A DNA stretch of 64,000 nucleotides from DASRLE01 sp963825315 (GCA_963825315.1 CAWGST010000001.1:2170001-2234000); one strand, 5' to 3'. Positions 17,974 through 26,707 are shown, numbered from the stretch's first letter. A program made the numbers and translations. Notes: a model not told the origin generated them from the letters alone.

Positions 17974-19398
17974 ATGTCGAAACCTACTCGCATGCCGCAA
18001 GCCAGCGAACAAGTCGTGTTGGAGGAACTCCAAGTTGAGTTGGTCAACCTGGACGAGTTGCCGCGATTTCAGTCGTTGCTGCGACGGCATCATTATCTTG
18101 GAGGGATCAAGCCGGTGGGCGAGCGGCTCTATTATGTGGCCGCCTGGCGCGGCCAGTGGCTGGCCTTGTTGGTCTTTTGTGCAGCGGCCAAACATTTGCG
18201 TCATCGGGAGAAATGGATTGGCTGGACGGAAGCGCAGCGGCGCAAGCGGTTGGGCTTGGTCACGAACAATGCGCGTTTTTTGGTTCTGCCGCAGTGTCAC
18301 TATCCCAACCTGGCGACGCGGGTCATGGGTCTGTGTTTGGGGCGGTTGCCGCGGGACTGGCAGGCGCGCTACGGTCATCCGGTGTGGCTGGCAGAGAGCT
18401 TTGTTGACACGCAGTTGTTTCGGGGCACGGCCTACAAAGCCAGCGGCTGGACCGAACTGGGACCGACCCAAGGCTATGGCCGTTGCCAGCAGGACTACTA
18501 TGTCAAACATGACCGGCCCAAAGCGCTCTTTATCAAAGAACTCAAGCAGAACGCCCGACGCAGTTTGTGCGCCGACCACCTGCCGGCGGCGATGGCGGTG
18601 GTGGTGGAAAGCAAGGTTCCGCCGCCGCCGATGATGCGCACGGGAGAACTGCGCTCGTTGCGCGATCATTTTGCCTCGGTGCCGGACTTTCGCGGACGGG
18701 TGGAAAGCTATCCATTGAGCGGCGCGCTGGCCATGGTGGCCTGCGCCCATCTCTGCGGCGCTCCGCGCGGCCACCGGGACCTGAAGGCATTTGCGCGGCG
18801 TTTTACCCAGGCGCAGTTGCGTGCCTTGGGGGTGCGGCGCGATCCCAAGACCGGTCGCTATCCTTCTCCCAGCAAAGCCACTTTCGGGCGGGTGTTGCAG
18901 GCGGTTGATCCGCTCCGGGTGGAAGCGGCGTTGCTGGACTGGCAGGCCCAGGTGCGAGGCCCGGCACCGCCGGGGCAGTCGCTGGCCGCTGATGGCAAGG
19001 AGCTGCGTCACGCGCAAGGCGCACAAGTGGTTACGCTCACTCACCCGGCCAGTCAATATTATCGCGGCAGCCAGTTGGTTGAGACCAAGTCCAATGAAAT
19101 CCCCGCCGTGCGTCAGTTGCTGGAGCGGGTGGAGGTGGCGGGGTCTCTGATCGGCATTGACGCCTTACATACCCAGCAGGAGACGGCGCGGCAAATCGTG
19201 CAGGAAGCCGGGGCCGATTATTTATTGACGGTCAAAGCCAACCAAAAAGAACTGCGCCAGACCCTGGCCCAACGGCTGCCCAAACCGGAGCAGCTTTTTT
19301 CCCCCTCCAGAGCCGTTGCCGCCGCCTTGGGCACACACGGGGCCACAGAAGAATCGGGGCCGCAAAGAAATCCGCACCCTTTGCGCATCGGTCATTAA
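17974..19398 (+). CDS. ISAs1 transposase ORF A with N-terminal DruA-like (DUF4338) domain, copy 1
   Basis: 474 residues from the ATG at 17974. Residues ~25-195 match the DUF4338 family named after Druantia protein DruA: HHYLGGIKPVGERLYYVAA, KWIGWTEAQRRKRLGLVTNN, RFLVLPQCHYPNLATRVMG, ARYGHPVWLAESFVD, FRGTAYKASGW. Residues ~225 onward are the ISAs1 transposase: the associated domain (LRDHFASVPDFRGRV), then the DDE core with first Asp in AADGKELRHA and second Asp in GIDALHTQ. The frame runs out at 19398, before the third catalytic residue, which is in the +1 frame (ORF B). The DruA-like domain may contribute DNA binding or target choice; this is inference. Confidence 0.88.
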   Translation: MSKPTRMPQASEQVVLEELQVELVNLDELPRFQSLLRRHHYLGGIKPVGERLYYVAAWRGQWLALLVFCAAAKHLRHREKWIGWTEAQRRKRLGLVTNNARFLVLPQCHYPNLATRVMGLCLGRLPRDWQARYGHPVWLAESFVDTQLFRGTAYKASGWTELGPTQGYGRCQQDYYVKHDRPKALFIKELKQNARRSLCADHLPAAMAVVVESKVPPPPMMRTGELRSLRDHFASVPDFRGRVESYPLSGALAMVACAHLCGAPRGHRDLKAFARRFTQAQLRALGVRRDPKTGRYPSPSKATFGRVLQAVDPLRVEAALLDWQAQVRGPAPPGQSLAADGKELRHAQGAQVVTLTHPASQYYRGSQLVETKSNEIPAVRQLLERVEVAGSLIGIDALHTQQETARQIVQEAGADYLLTVKANQKELRQTLAQRLPKPEQLFSPSRAVAAALGTHGATEESGPQRNPHPLRIGH

Positions 19399-19813
19399 CC
19401 CGGAGCAAGCCTGCTTCCCGGGAGCAGCCCAAAGCGCGATCGTTCTGCGACAGGGCTTGGGCGATAAGCCCGACACCCAGTATCTGCTGACCAGCCGCGA
19501 GCCGGAACGCTTGCCCGCCCGCCAGTGGCTCGACGAGCAACGCAATTATTGGGGCATCGAAGCCGGATTGCACCAGCGCTTGGACGTGAGCGCCGACGAG
19601 GATCGCAGCCGGGTACGCCATCGCAACGCCGCCTGGGTTTTGAGTATGTTCCGCCGCATCAGCGTGAGCCTGTTCATGCACTGGCGCGCGCAAAACTCCA
19701 GACGGGCCAAGGCCACCTTGCCCGATTTCCACGAAGAAATGGGCTTGGACCATCAGCGCCGTGCCTTCGCCCTCGTCAACTCGAAGAAATCCACAGCTTT
19801 GGAGGGTTCATGA
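19316..19813 (+). CDS. ISAs1 transposase ORF B (C-terminal catalytic part), copy 1
   Basis: The +1-frame continuation of ORF A. Homology to the ISAs1 family resumes at about NRGRKEIRTLCAS (from ~19355) and runs through YLLTSREPERLPARQWLDEQ to the third acidic residue region (YWGIEAGLHQRLDVSADEDRS) and the C-terminal helix (RNAAWVLSMFRRISVSLF). A full transposase requires joining the two frames. Dropping one T near 19352 gives the ideal TEERGRKEIRTL junction. Both copies have the identical break, so the element either uses +1 frameshifting or spread with help of an intact relative. Confidence 0.82.
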   Translation: MPPPWAHTGPQKNRGRKEIRTLCASVINPEQACFPGAAQSAIVLRQGLGDKPDTQYLLTSREPERLPARQWLDEQRNYWGIEAGLHQRLDVSADEDRSRVRHRNAAWVLSMFRRISVSLFMHWRAQNSRRAKATLPDFHEEMGLDHQRRAFALVNSKKSTALEGS

Positions 19814-19914
19814 GCCAGCCGTGGCGCATTGGCGGTCGAGACAAAATCTGTTTTACTCGGAAGGGGTCCTCTGCCAAATTGCAAGTGCGAGTTCAACTTG
19901 AAAGGTTATCGTCC

Positions 19915-20484
19915 ATGAAAAAATCTTTGGGTGCAAAAACCCTTGTTTACCCGACGCCGGTGTTTGTGGTGGGAACCTACGACAAAGAGGGCAAGCCGAA
20001 CGTGATGACCGCCTCGTGGGGCGGCATCTGCTGCTCCCAACCACCCTGCGTTGCGGTGTCCCTGCGCAAGGCGACGTACACCCACGGCAACATTCTGGCG
20101 CGCAAAGCATTCACCATCAGCATCCCGTCAGAGGTTCACGTCCAACAGGCGGATTACTTCGGCTTGGTTTCCGGCAGGAGTGGGGATAAGCTGGCGGCCA
20201 CGAACTTGACGCCGGTGAGAAGCGAACTCGTGGATGCCCCGTATGTCAAGGAGTTCTCTCTGATCGTGGAATGCAGGCTGGCCCGCGTCATCGAGCTTGG
20301 ACTGCACACGCAGTTCGTCGGCGAGGTCATGGACGTGAAAGCAGAAGACAGCGTGATGGCAAAGGGCGGCTTGCTTGACATCACCAAGGTCAAACCGCTG
20401 GTGTTTGCGCCGGACACGCAGGCTTATTACGGAATCGGCAATTTCGTCGCTCAGGCGTTCTCGGTCGGTCGCGCATTTGAATAG
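19915..20484 (+). CDS. Flavin reductase family protein (FMN-binding split barrel)
   Basis: 189 residues; start ATG at 19915 (MKKSLGAKTLVYPTPVFVVG). The longer open frame upstream is the tail of the IS element and not part of the gene. The family is the FMN-binding flavin reductase-like split barrel: PNVMTASWGGICCSQPPCVAVSLRK, THGNILARKAFTISIPS, and a C-terminal GLLDITKVKPLVF. Members bind FMN and reduce flavins or serve as small NAD(P)H:FMN oxidoreductases. The insertion of IS copy 1 upstream, 82 bases before the start, may have changed its promoter. Confidence 0.9.
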   Translation: MKKSLGAKTLVYPTPVFVVGTYDKEGKPNVMTASWGGICCSQPPCVAVSLRKATYTHGNILARKAFTISIPSEVHVQQADYFGLVSGRSGDKLAATNLTPVRSELVDAPYVKEFSLIVECRLARVIELGLHTQFVGEVMDVKAEDSVMAKGGLLDITKVKPLVFAPDTQAYYGIGNFVAQAFSVGRAFE

Positions 20485-20538
20485 CCGGGGGGTATTGTCC
20501 CCGGCCGCCTCAAAACCAGCCGGCCGGGGTCGAATCCA
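20484..20538 (+). terminator. Hairpin and shared 40-base 3' element after the flavin reductase
   Basis: GCCGGGG (20484-20490) and CCCCGGC (20499-20505) form a 7 bp stem overlapping the stop codon. Then CAAAACCAGCCGGCCGGGG-type sequence follows that is repeated after the next gene (21376-21421). It looks like a transcription-ending or mRNA-stabilising element, but no T run is present. Confidence 0.45.
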
Positions 20539-20635
20539 AACCCGCCCTGGCATTCCACCAGGCTGCGGATCATGCTCCCGTCATGCATTGTTGGGCGGTT
20601 TGACGATGGCCTTGCGCTATGAGTAAAATGAAACC

Positions 20636-21364
20636 ATGAAGCCCATTCTTATTGCACATCGCGGTGCATCGCAAACAGAACCGGAAAATACTCTGGCTTC
20701 CTTCAAGAAAGCTTTGGAATTTCCCTTCATAAAAATGATCGAACTGGACGTTTATGCCATTCCTTCAGGCGAACTCATGGTCATCCATGACAACAAGGTG
20801 GATAGGACGACCAACGGCAAAGGATACATCATGGAAAGTTCATTCGAGTATCTCCGGTCGCTGGATGCGGGCGGCGGTGGCGGCAAGAGCGGCAGAAAGC
20901 GCGAAAAAATCCCCACCCTCAACGAGGTTCTCGATCTGATAGACAGAAAAACCAAGGTGAACATCGAGTTGAAAGGGGAGAATGCGGCCGAACCTGTCAA
21001 GAAGGCCGTCGCAGAGTATTTTGCGAAAGGATGGAAGCAGGACGACTTCCTGATCTCATCGTTCAATCATGAAGAATTGAGGAAGTTCAAGCGGCTAATG
21101 CCCGGGATGCCGGTTGGCGTCCTCTTCTCCGGCAAACCGCTCGGCTGCGCCGAATACGCCCAAAAGATCAAGGCTTATTCCATCAACCTCTCAGTTAAAT
21201 TTACCAATAAAGAGATCATAGACGACGCTCATCGCCGGGGCATCAAAGTATTTTGCTGGACCTTGAAAGAAGCCGGTGAAATAGAGAGAATGTGCAAGCT
21301 CGGCGTGGATGGAATGTTCGTCAATGATCCGGAGTTTGCCCACGGTGTTCTTATGAAGCAGTGA
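20636..21364 (+). CDS. Glycerophosphodiester phosphodiesterase family protein
   Basis: 242 residues of the GDPD TIM-barrel family. The motifs are in order: IAHRGASQTEPENTLASF (catalytic His and metal-binding Glu), ELDVYAIPSGELMVIHDN (ELD metal ligands and the second catalytic His), NIELKGEN, and the C-terminal CWTLKEAGEIERMCKLGVDGMFVNDP. It hydrolyses glycerophosphodiesters to glycerol-3-phosphate and an alcohol. No signal peptide, so it is cytoplasmic, unlike periplasmic GlpQ. Length matches the UgpQ type. The glycine-rich loop GGGGGKSGRKR near residues 80-90 is an unusual insertion. Single-gene unit. Confidence 0.92.
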   Translation: MKPILIAHRGASQTEPENTLASFKKALEFPFIKMIELDVYAIPSGELMVIHDNKVDRTTNGKGYIMESSFEYLRSLDAGGGGGKSGRKREKIPTLNEVLDLIDRKTKVNIELKGENAAEPVKKAVAEYFAKGWKQDDFLISSFNHEELRKFKRLMPGMPVGVLFSGKPLGCAEYAQKIKAYSINLSVKFTNKEIIDDAHRRGIKVFCWTLKEAGEIERMCKLGVDGMFVNDPEFAHGVLMKQ

Positions 21365-21375
21365 GATATATTTTT

Positions 21376-21421
21376 CCCCGGTCACTTCAAAACCAGCCGG
21401 CCGGGTCGAATCAACCGGCCA
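21376..21421 (+). repeat. Second copy of the 3' hairpin element, after the GDPD gene
   Basis: It repeats CCCCGG-N-CTTCAAAACCAGCCGGCCGGGTCGAATC almost exactly as at 20499-20538. Here GGCCGG and CCGGCC (stem, loop GTCGAATCAA) form a clean hairpin. It is placed just after the stop codon, preceded by TATATTTTT. Confidence 0.5.
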
Positions 21422-21545
21422 CTCTGGGGTGCTTTATTATTATTACGCGGGTTTCTTGTGATGCAAACAAAGGGCTTTTCAAGTTCATTATAATGCCTCT
21501 CCTTTCTGAACCTGTGCAATCATCCTCTTCCTGGAGGCGCTCGGT

Positions 21546-22110
21546 TCATTGGGGCGTATCGGATGTTGAACTTGTTCCGAATTGTGCCGCCCGACGCTCC
21601 GGGCCGCACATGATCACAATGACGCCAACGCAGAAAATGGCAAGCGCCATCATCCCCATGGTTGCAGAGTAACCCCTCTGTTTGGCTAATTGGCTCTGAA
21701 AATGCGCGGAATTGGCGGCTAGGAGGACTCCACATTGGTAAGCAAAGCCCGGCAGGAATCCGCGCACCGAATCAGGCGATAGCTCGGTAATGTGAGCAGG
21801 TATGATGCCCCAACTGCCCTGCACCATGAATTGCATGCAAAACCCGCCTACGGCCAGTAGTGCCGTGCTTGCTCCGAATGCCCAAATCGGTATCATGGCA
21901 GCGGCGAAGATGAACGCCAGGACCATTCCGCGACGACGCCCGAGACGATCTGACAAGTATCCAAACGCGACCCCGCCAAGTATCGCCCCAATGTTGTAAA
22001 TAATCGCGATATCGGCAATCTGGGTCTTGCTCAGATGGCGCTCTTTCTCGAGGAAGGTTGGATAAAGGTCTTGAGTTCCGTGCGACGCGAAATTCATCAG
22101 GGCCATCAGA
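21546..22110 (-). pseudogene. MFS transporter, C-terminal part (split by IS1634-family element)
   Basis: Codes for the second half of a major facilitator permease: LMALMNFASHGTQDLYPTFL, then IYNIGAILGGVAFGYLSDRLGRRR (the second MFS loop signature), and about five transmembrane helices. The other half is at 24032-24758. If the IS (22111-24031) and one copy of the 5-base target duplication are removed, 727 + 560 bases form a continuous 1287-base frame (428 residues). The HGTQDLYPTFL segment points to the SHS type (lactate/sialic-acid-like) of organic-acid:H+ symporters. Inactive as it stands. Confidence 0.88.
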
Positions 22111-24031
22111 CCCATCTTCTACAGTTAATGGGCTTTTTTCGCGGTCTTCTCCTCGGAACAGTTGACAACAAAGTCAAAATGTAGTGCCAAATTCTGCGCG
22201 ACGATGGCAATTGTTTATTGATTCTCACGGGCCGATGCGGCATCCTCGTAAGGACAAAAAGAGCGCACGCGATGTTTTTCCGTGTCAAACATTCCGGTTC
22301 TTACGGCTACCTGCAGATTGTCGAAAGCTTTCGGGAACAGGGAAAGGTGCGTCAGCGGGTCTTAAGCGCCCTCGGGCGCTTGGACGCCCTCCAGGCCAGC
22401 GGCCAACTGGACGCCCTCCTGCGTTCGGGTTTGCGCTTCTGCCAGAGACTGGCGGTGATCGACGCGCACGCCGCCGGCCAGACCGAAGCCGTCCAGGTGC
22501 AGCGGGTCGGTCCGGACCTGGTCTTCGGACGATTGTGGGAGGATTTGGGAGTGGCGCGCGTCATCAAAGAGGCCTTGGCGGCGCGGCGCTACGGATTCGA
22601 TGTGGAACGGGCGGTCTACTTGACTGTTATTCACCGGCTCTTCGCCTCCGGCAGTGATCGAGCGGCGGAACGCTGGCGCCAATCCTATCGGCTGCCGGGC
22701 ACCGAAGGGCTGGATTTGCATCATCTCTATCGCGCCATGGCTTTCCTGGGCGAACCGCTGGATGATCGACCCGGGACGCGGGTGCTCAACACTCCCCGCT
22801 GCACCAAGGATTGGATCGAGGAGCAACTCTTTGAGCAGCGGCGAGACCTTTTCAGCGCCATTGATCTGGTTTTCTTCGACACCACTTCGATTTACTTCGA
22901 GGGCGAGGGCGGCCAGGAGATTGGACAATACGGCAACAGCAAAGATCATCGCCCGGATTGCAAACAGATGGTGGTCGGCTTGGTCTTGGACCGGGAGGGC
23001 TGGCCGCTGTGTTGCCATTTGTGGCCGGGCAATACGGCTGATGTGAGCGCGCTTCTGCCGGTGGTGGCGCGGCTGCGGGAGCGGTTCCAGGTGCGCCGGG
23101 TCTCGATTGTTTCCGATCGCGGCATGATGAGCGCCGGCACCATCGCCGCCTTGGAATCGAAGGTGCTGGACTGCGATTACATCCTGGGGGCCCGCATGCG
23201 CAGCATGAAAGAAATCCGCGAAAAGGTTTTAACCGACCGCAGTCCTTACCTGGAGGTAACGCCCGAGCGCCAGATATCCAAGGACCCCTCGCCCTTGAAG
23301 GTAAGAGAAATCTCTCTGCAAGGCCGCCGCTACATCGTCTGTTTGAATGAAGAACAGCGGCGCAAGGACGCCGCTGACCGCAAGGCCATCATCGCGCACT
23401 TGCGCCAGCAGCTCCAGCGCGGAGACAAAGATTTGATTGGCAACAAAGGCTACCGGAAGTTTCTGCGGCTGACTCGGGGCGAACATTTCGTTATCGACGA
23501 GGAGAAGATCAAAGCGGAAGCCCTTTACGACGGCAAATGGGTCTTGCAGACCAGCCTGGCGGATAAACCCCAGGATATTGCTTTAGCCTACAAGGAACTG
23601 TGGATGGTGGAGGAGATGTTCCGCACGATGAAATCGGTCTTGGAAACCCGTCCCATTTATCACAAGCGGGACGAAACCATTCGCGGCCATGTCTTTTGCA
23701 GCTTTCTGGCTCTGCTGCTACGCCGGGCCTTGGAGCACCACTTGGAAGAAAAGGGCGAAAGTTGGGAGTGGGCTGAAATCGTACGCGGTTTGGATAACCT
23801 CCAGGAGATCGAGGCGGTGTTTCAGAGCAAACACTTCGTCCTGCGCAGCGAGGTCGTTGGCCAGGCGCATAAAGCCTTTCGCGCGGCGGGGGTGGCTCTA
23901 CCGCCCACCCTGCGGGAGAAGGCATGAGCCGGTCCGGATGGAAGGAGTGAAAATGTAGTGCCACAGGCACCTTGCGTCTTCGTAAGTAATTGATAATCAG
24001 GACTCCAGTTTTTCAAACTGTAGAAGATGGG
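22111..24031 (+). mobile_element. IS1634-family insertion sequence
   Basis: A 1921 bp element with perfect 16 bp terminal inverted repeats (CCCATCTTCTACAGTT at 22111-22126 and its complement at 24016-24031). The 5 bp target duplication TCAGA lies at 22106-22110 and 24032-24036. Length, repeat size, target size and transposase all match the IS1634 family. It lies inside the MFS transporter gene. Confidence 0.95.
22272..23927 (+). CDS. IS1634-family transposase
   Basis: 551 residues from ATG 22272 (MFFRVKHSGSYGYLQIVESF); upstream in-frame codons are unlikely to be translated. The N-terminal SYGYLQIVESFREQGKVRQRVLSALGRLD is the family hallmark. The DDE catalytic residues are visible: first Asp in DLVFFDTTSIYFEG, second Asp in VSIVSDRGMMSAG, and Glu in KELWMVEEMFRTMKS, followed by the RDETIRGHVFCSFLALLL helix. 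The frame is intact, so the element could be active. Confidence 0.93.
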   Translation: MFFRVKHSGSYGYLQIVESFREQGKVRQRVLSALGRLDALQASGQLDALLRSGLRFCQRLAVIDAHAAGQTEAVQVQRVGPDLVFGRLWEDLGVARVIKEALAARRYGFDVERAVYLTVIHRLFASGSDRAAERWRQSYRLPGTEGLDLHHLYRAMAFLGEPLDDRPGTRVLNTPRCTKDWIEEQLFEQRRDLFSAIDLVFFDTTSIYFEGEGGQEIGQYGNSKDHRPDCKQMVVGLVLDREGWPLCCHLWPGNTADVSALLPVVARLRERFQVRRVSIVSDRGMMSAGTIAALESKVLDCDYILGARMRSMKEIREKVLTDRSPYLEVTPERQISKDPSPLKVREISLQGRRYIVCLNEEQRRKDAADRKAIIAHLRQQLQRGDKDLIGNKGYRKFLRLTRGEHFVIDEEKIKAEALYDGKWVLQTSLADKPQDIALAYKELWMVEEMFRTMKSVLETRPIYHKRDETIRGHVFCSFLALLLRRALEHHLEEKGESWEWAEIVRGLDNLQEIEAVFQSKHFVLRSEVVGQAHKAFRAAGVALPPTLREKA

Positions 24032-24758
24032 TCAGAAGCGTCAAATAAAGGAACAATTTCCAGTTCTTCAATATGGCCCGGCATAGACTTGCCCAGCTTT
24101 CCTGACGGCTTCTTTGCCATGCTGCCGATTCTTTCACGCGGTAAAGGAGACCAATGGCGAACACAGTGGGCAATGCGCCGATGAAGAAAAGCGAACGCCA
24201 GCTCCACTCCACAGGGATCAACCGAAAGCAACACGCCGCCAGCAGATAGCCGAACGGGTATCCTTGTTGCAGGCAACCTGAGATGACTCCGCGCAATCGG
24301 GGGGGAACCTTCTCCATCGCCAGAGCGGCGCCCAGGCCCCATTCCCCGCCCATGCCCACGCCAAAGAGACACCGGCAAATCATGAAACTTGAAAAGCTCG
24401 GCGCCAAACCCGACAACACCTCCATGACGCTGAAGAACGCCAGATTCCACATCATGGGCACCCTCCGGCCATAACGATCGGCAAGCGAACCGAATAAGAG
24501 CGCGCCTATTGGACGAAAGGCCAGAGTCGCTGTAATAGCCAGCGTCATTTTTTCCAACGACACTTCAAATTCCTTCGCTGCCTTGGAGAGCACAAAGACC
24601 AGAACGAAGAAGTCAAATGCATCGAAAGCCCAGCCGAGAAAGCTGGCGAGTACGGCGTTCAGGGCGTCGGAATTTGATTGCGGACTTGATGAAGCTGGTG
24701 AGCCTGGACCCTGCGGCTCCACTGTTTGCTTTGACCCGATATTGGGTGTGTCTTCCAT
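24032..24758 (-). pseudogene. MFS transporter, N-terminal part (split by IS1634-family element)
   Basis: Codes for residues 1 to about 242 of the interrupted permease: a hydrophilic N-terminus, helix 1 with WAFDAFDFFVLVFVL, the loop signature GSLADRYGRRVPMM, helix 4-5 with GVGMGGEWGLGAALAMEKVPPRLRG (motif D/E of the sugar and organic-acid families), and a second half with YLTLL at the insertion point. See the entry at 21546-22110 for the reconstruction. Confidence 0.88.
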
Positions 24759-25233
24759 TTTCCGATCACGCGAGATTTCTCGCGCTTTTCAGGTTTAATC
24801 TGCGCCACAAGGTTGGCCCAAAAACAATCATAAAAGTCAGTCCTCGGAATGGCGTGCTTTTGCATTCTTCCCTCTTCTTTCTCCCTTACGGCGGGACGTG
24901 AATGTAGCCCGTTTGGAGCCACAAGCAAGCCCCGTCTGCGGTTAAATGCTAAAGGCTAAAGCATGAACCGACAAGGGCTGGAATTTCGCAAACACCTTGC
25001 TGACAACGTGTTATGACTATTCAATGGGGGAAAAGCTGAAAATTTCACGGTTTTTGGCAGGCGGAAAGATTTCTTGAGAATTTCAAATCTGTGCCCATTT
25101 GTGGCGAGTCTCACCGCATCAGGCGTTACAACTTGCAAGATTTCAAAAGCGGACTTGCGCCTGTCAAAATGGCCGGCGCGCTTTTTGGGTTGCGAATGCT
25201 TGTCATCGGCAATGTGAGGAGTATGATCGGGCC
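24759..25233. other. Intergenic region without a recognised gene
   Basis: Divergent promoter region of the broken MFS gene (minus) and the membrane-protein gene (plus). It contains AT-rich segments around 24820-24900 and 25010-25090. A GAGGAG ribosome-binding motif at 25216-25221 lies 12 bases before the GTG start of the next gene. No RNA gene is apparent. Confidence 0.45.
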
Positions 25234-25860
25234 GTGAAGAAAAGACTTGTCTGGCCGGTGTTGCTGATCGTGGTGTTCGCGTTGAGCCGGTGGCCCGGAT
25301 TGATGCCGCCGAACTTCAGCGCCGCTTACGCCATCGTCTTTTGCGCGGGCCTTTATTTGCCGGGGCGGCTGGGATGGATCATTCCCTTGTGTGTGCTGGC
25401 GGGCAGCGATCTCCTGATCAGTTTAATCTTCTACCCTCATGGCCACTTTTCCCCCGGGCGCTTCATTCTCGAACAGGCGCCCAATTATCTGGCTTATGCG
25501 GGGCTGATCGGCTTGGGCCGGGCCTTTGGCGCAAAAAGACCGTGGTGGATGCTGGCGGGGGGCGGATTGATCGGGGCGCTTCTGTTTTACCTTGTGACGA
25601 ACACGGCGGCGTGGATCAATTTGCCCTATGCGAAAACCCTGGCGGGATGGATGCAGGCGATCACCATCGGCTTGCCTGGATACCCGCCAACGTGGCAGTT
25701 CTTCCGCAACAGCCTTCTGAGCGGCGGACTCTTCACGGCGTTGTTTGCCGGCGCCATGAAATTAACGGAATCGTCGGAAGCGCCGGAAGCAGAGGAGGAA
25801 AAGGAAAAAGAGGAATCCACCCGGGACCCGGATGCGGAACCGGCCGAGGCGGAGCCTTGA
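25234..25860 (+). CDS. Small integral membrane protein of the DUF6580/ECF-like type
   Basis: 208 residues from GTG 25234. The alternative in-frame starts upstream lack a suitable ribosome site. Five or six transmembrane segments: LVWPVLLIVVFALSRW, AYAIVFCAGLYLPG, WIIPLCVLAGSDLLISL, NYLAYAGLIGLGRAFG, MLAGGGLIGALLFYLV, and LLSGGLFTALFAGAM. The ALSRWPGLMPPNFSAAYAIVFCAG start resembles the DUF6580 putative transport family, which looks like the substrate-binding subunit of ECF-type importers. A highly acidic tail (EAEEEKEKEESTRDPDAEPAEAEP) is not typical. No energy-coupling ATPase is nearby, so substrate and activity are unknown. Confidence 0.7.
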   Translation: MKKRLVWPVLLIVVFALSRWPGLMPPNFSAAYAIVFCAGLYLPGRLGWIIPLCVLAGSDLLISLIFYPHGHFSPGRFILEQAPNYLAYAGLIGLGRAFGAKRPWWMLAGGGLIGALLFYLVTNTAAWINLPYAKTLAGWMQAITIGLPGYPPTWQFFRNSLLSGGLFTALFAGAMKLTESSEAPEAEEEKEKEESTRDPDAEPAEAEP

Positions 25861-26029
25861 AAGGCAGTTGCCACTTGCATTCCTTTGCGGGAATTGGCTA
25901 TAAGTGAGCAGGTTTCAGCCATGCTGTTTTTTTTGTTTATCTTACAAGCGCAAGCGGTGAGCGCCGCGGGTCCGCCCTGTCTGCGGAGAATGGGCGGGCC
26001 GCGCCGGACTTTTAGTTGGTCCTAAAACT

Positions 26030-26707
26030 ATGCCGATACGAATCAATCTACTGGCCGAGGCTCAAGCCGCCGCGGAATTGCGGCGGAAAAACCCGGTCAA
26101 GCGCGGGATATGGATCGGCAGCTTTTTGGTATGCGTGGTCCTTCTTTGGATTGCCAAGCTGCAACTGGACATCTCCTTCGAGAAACACAGCTACAACAAC
26201 GTTGAAGCGGACTGGAAAAGCAAGATGACCAAATATTCCACCGTGACCAACGCGCAGGTCAAAACCAGGGAAGTGGACCAAAAATTGGCGCAATTGGATT
26301 ATTTGTCCACCAATCGCTTCCTGTGGGCGCCGGTTCTCAATGCCCTGCAAAAAACCATGGTCGATCAAGTCCAGGTGACCCGATTGGCGGGCGTGCAGAC
26401 CCTTGTCAAGGAAGACGGTCGTGACATTGGCAGCGGTTCCACCAAGAGGCGCCTTCCGGGGGCGATGATCGAGAAAGTCAGCCTGAGTATCGAGGCAAAA
26501 GACTTGAAGCCCAACGATCAGAACTACACCAAGTTCAAGGAGAGTCTTTGCACCTTTGACTTCTTCGCCAAACACCTGCAGAGGCGCGACGGCTTTGTCA
26601 TGGATGGAATACTCGGTCCGCTCACGGTGGACCCGGTGGATCCGAACAAACAATTTGTCACCTTTACGCTGGCGTCGCATTTCCCGGAGGCACGCCGCAG
26701 TGAATAA
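26030..26707 (+). CDS. PilN-like inner-membrane assembly protein
   Basis: 225 residues. It begins with RINLLAEAQAAAELRRKNP, the conserved INLL cytoplasmic peptide of PilN that docks onto PilM. A single membrane helix follows (WIGSFLVCVVLLWIAKL), then a coiled-coil and a periplasmic ferredoxin-like domain (WAPVLNALQKTMVDQVQVTRL). It overlaps the next gene by eight bases. PilN and PilO form the alignment complex of type IV pili and type II secretion. No PilM-like gene is adjacent upstream, so PilM would have to come from elsewhere or be absent. Confidence 0.8.
   Translation: MPIRINLLAEAQAAAELRRKNPVKRGIWIGSFLVCVVLLWIAKLQLDISFEKHSYNNVEADWKSKMTKYSTVTNAQVKTREVDQKLAQLDYLSTNRFLWAPVLNALQKTMVDQVQVTRLAGVQTLVKEDGRDIGSGSTKRRLPGAMIEKVSLSIEAKDLKPNDQNYTKFKESLCTFDFFAKHLQRRDGFVMDGILGPLTVDPVDPNKQFVTFTLASHFPEARRSE

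Larger units (their letters stand above)
17879..19823 (+). mobile_element. ISAs1-family insertion sequence, copy 1
   Basis: A 1945 bp element bounded by perfect 16 bp inverted repeats (CACGGCTGGCTCATGA at 17879-17894 and its complement at 19808-19823). It is flanked by a 9 bp target duplication, GCGCATTGG (17870-17878 and 19824-19832). The second copy (45999-47943) has the same length and differs at very few positions; the one I found is 18468 G versus 46588 A, silent in the transposase frame. This copy sits between the regulator and the flavin reductase genes and does not break a recognisable gene. Confidence 0.95.

Noticed and set aside
19287..19297. Classical -1 slippery heptamer in the ISAs1 transposase
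   Set aside because: The T6C5 tract does not fit the X-XXY-YYZ pattern in the zero frame, and a -1 shift would lead into the wrong frame; ORF B is in the +1 frame.
20521..20540. tRNA T-arm-like GGTCGAATCC sequence
   Set aside because: No cloverleaf could be built around it and it belongs to the repeated 3' element found after two genes.
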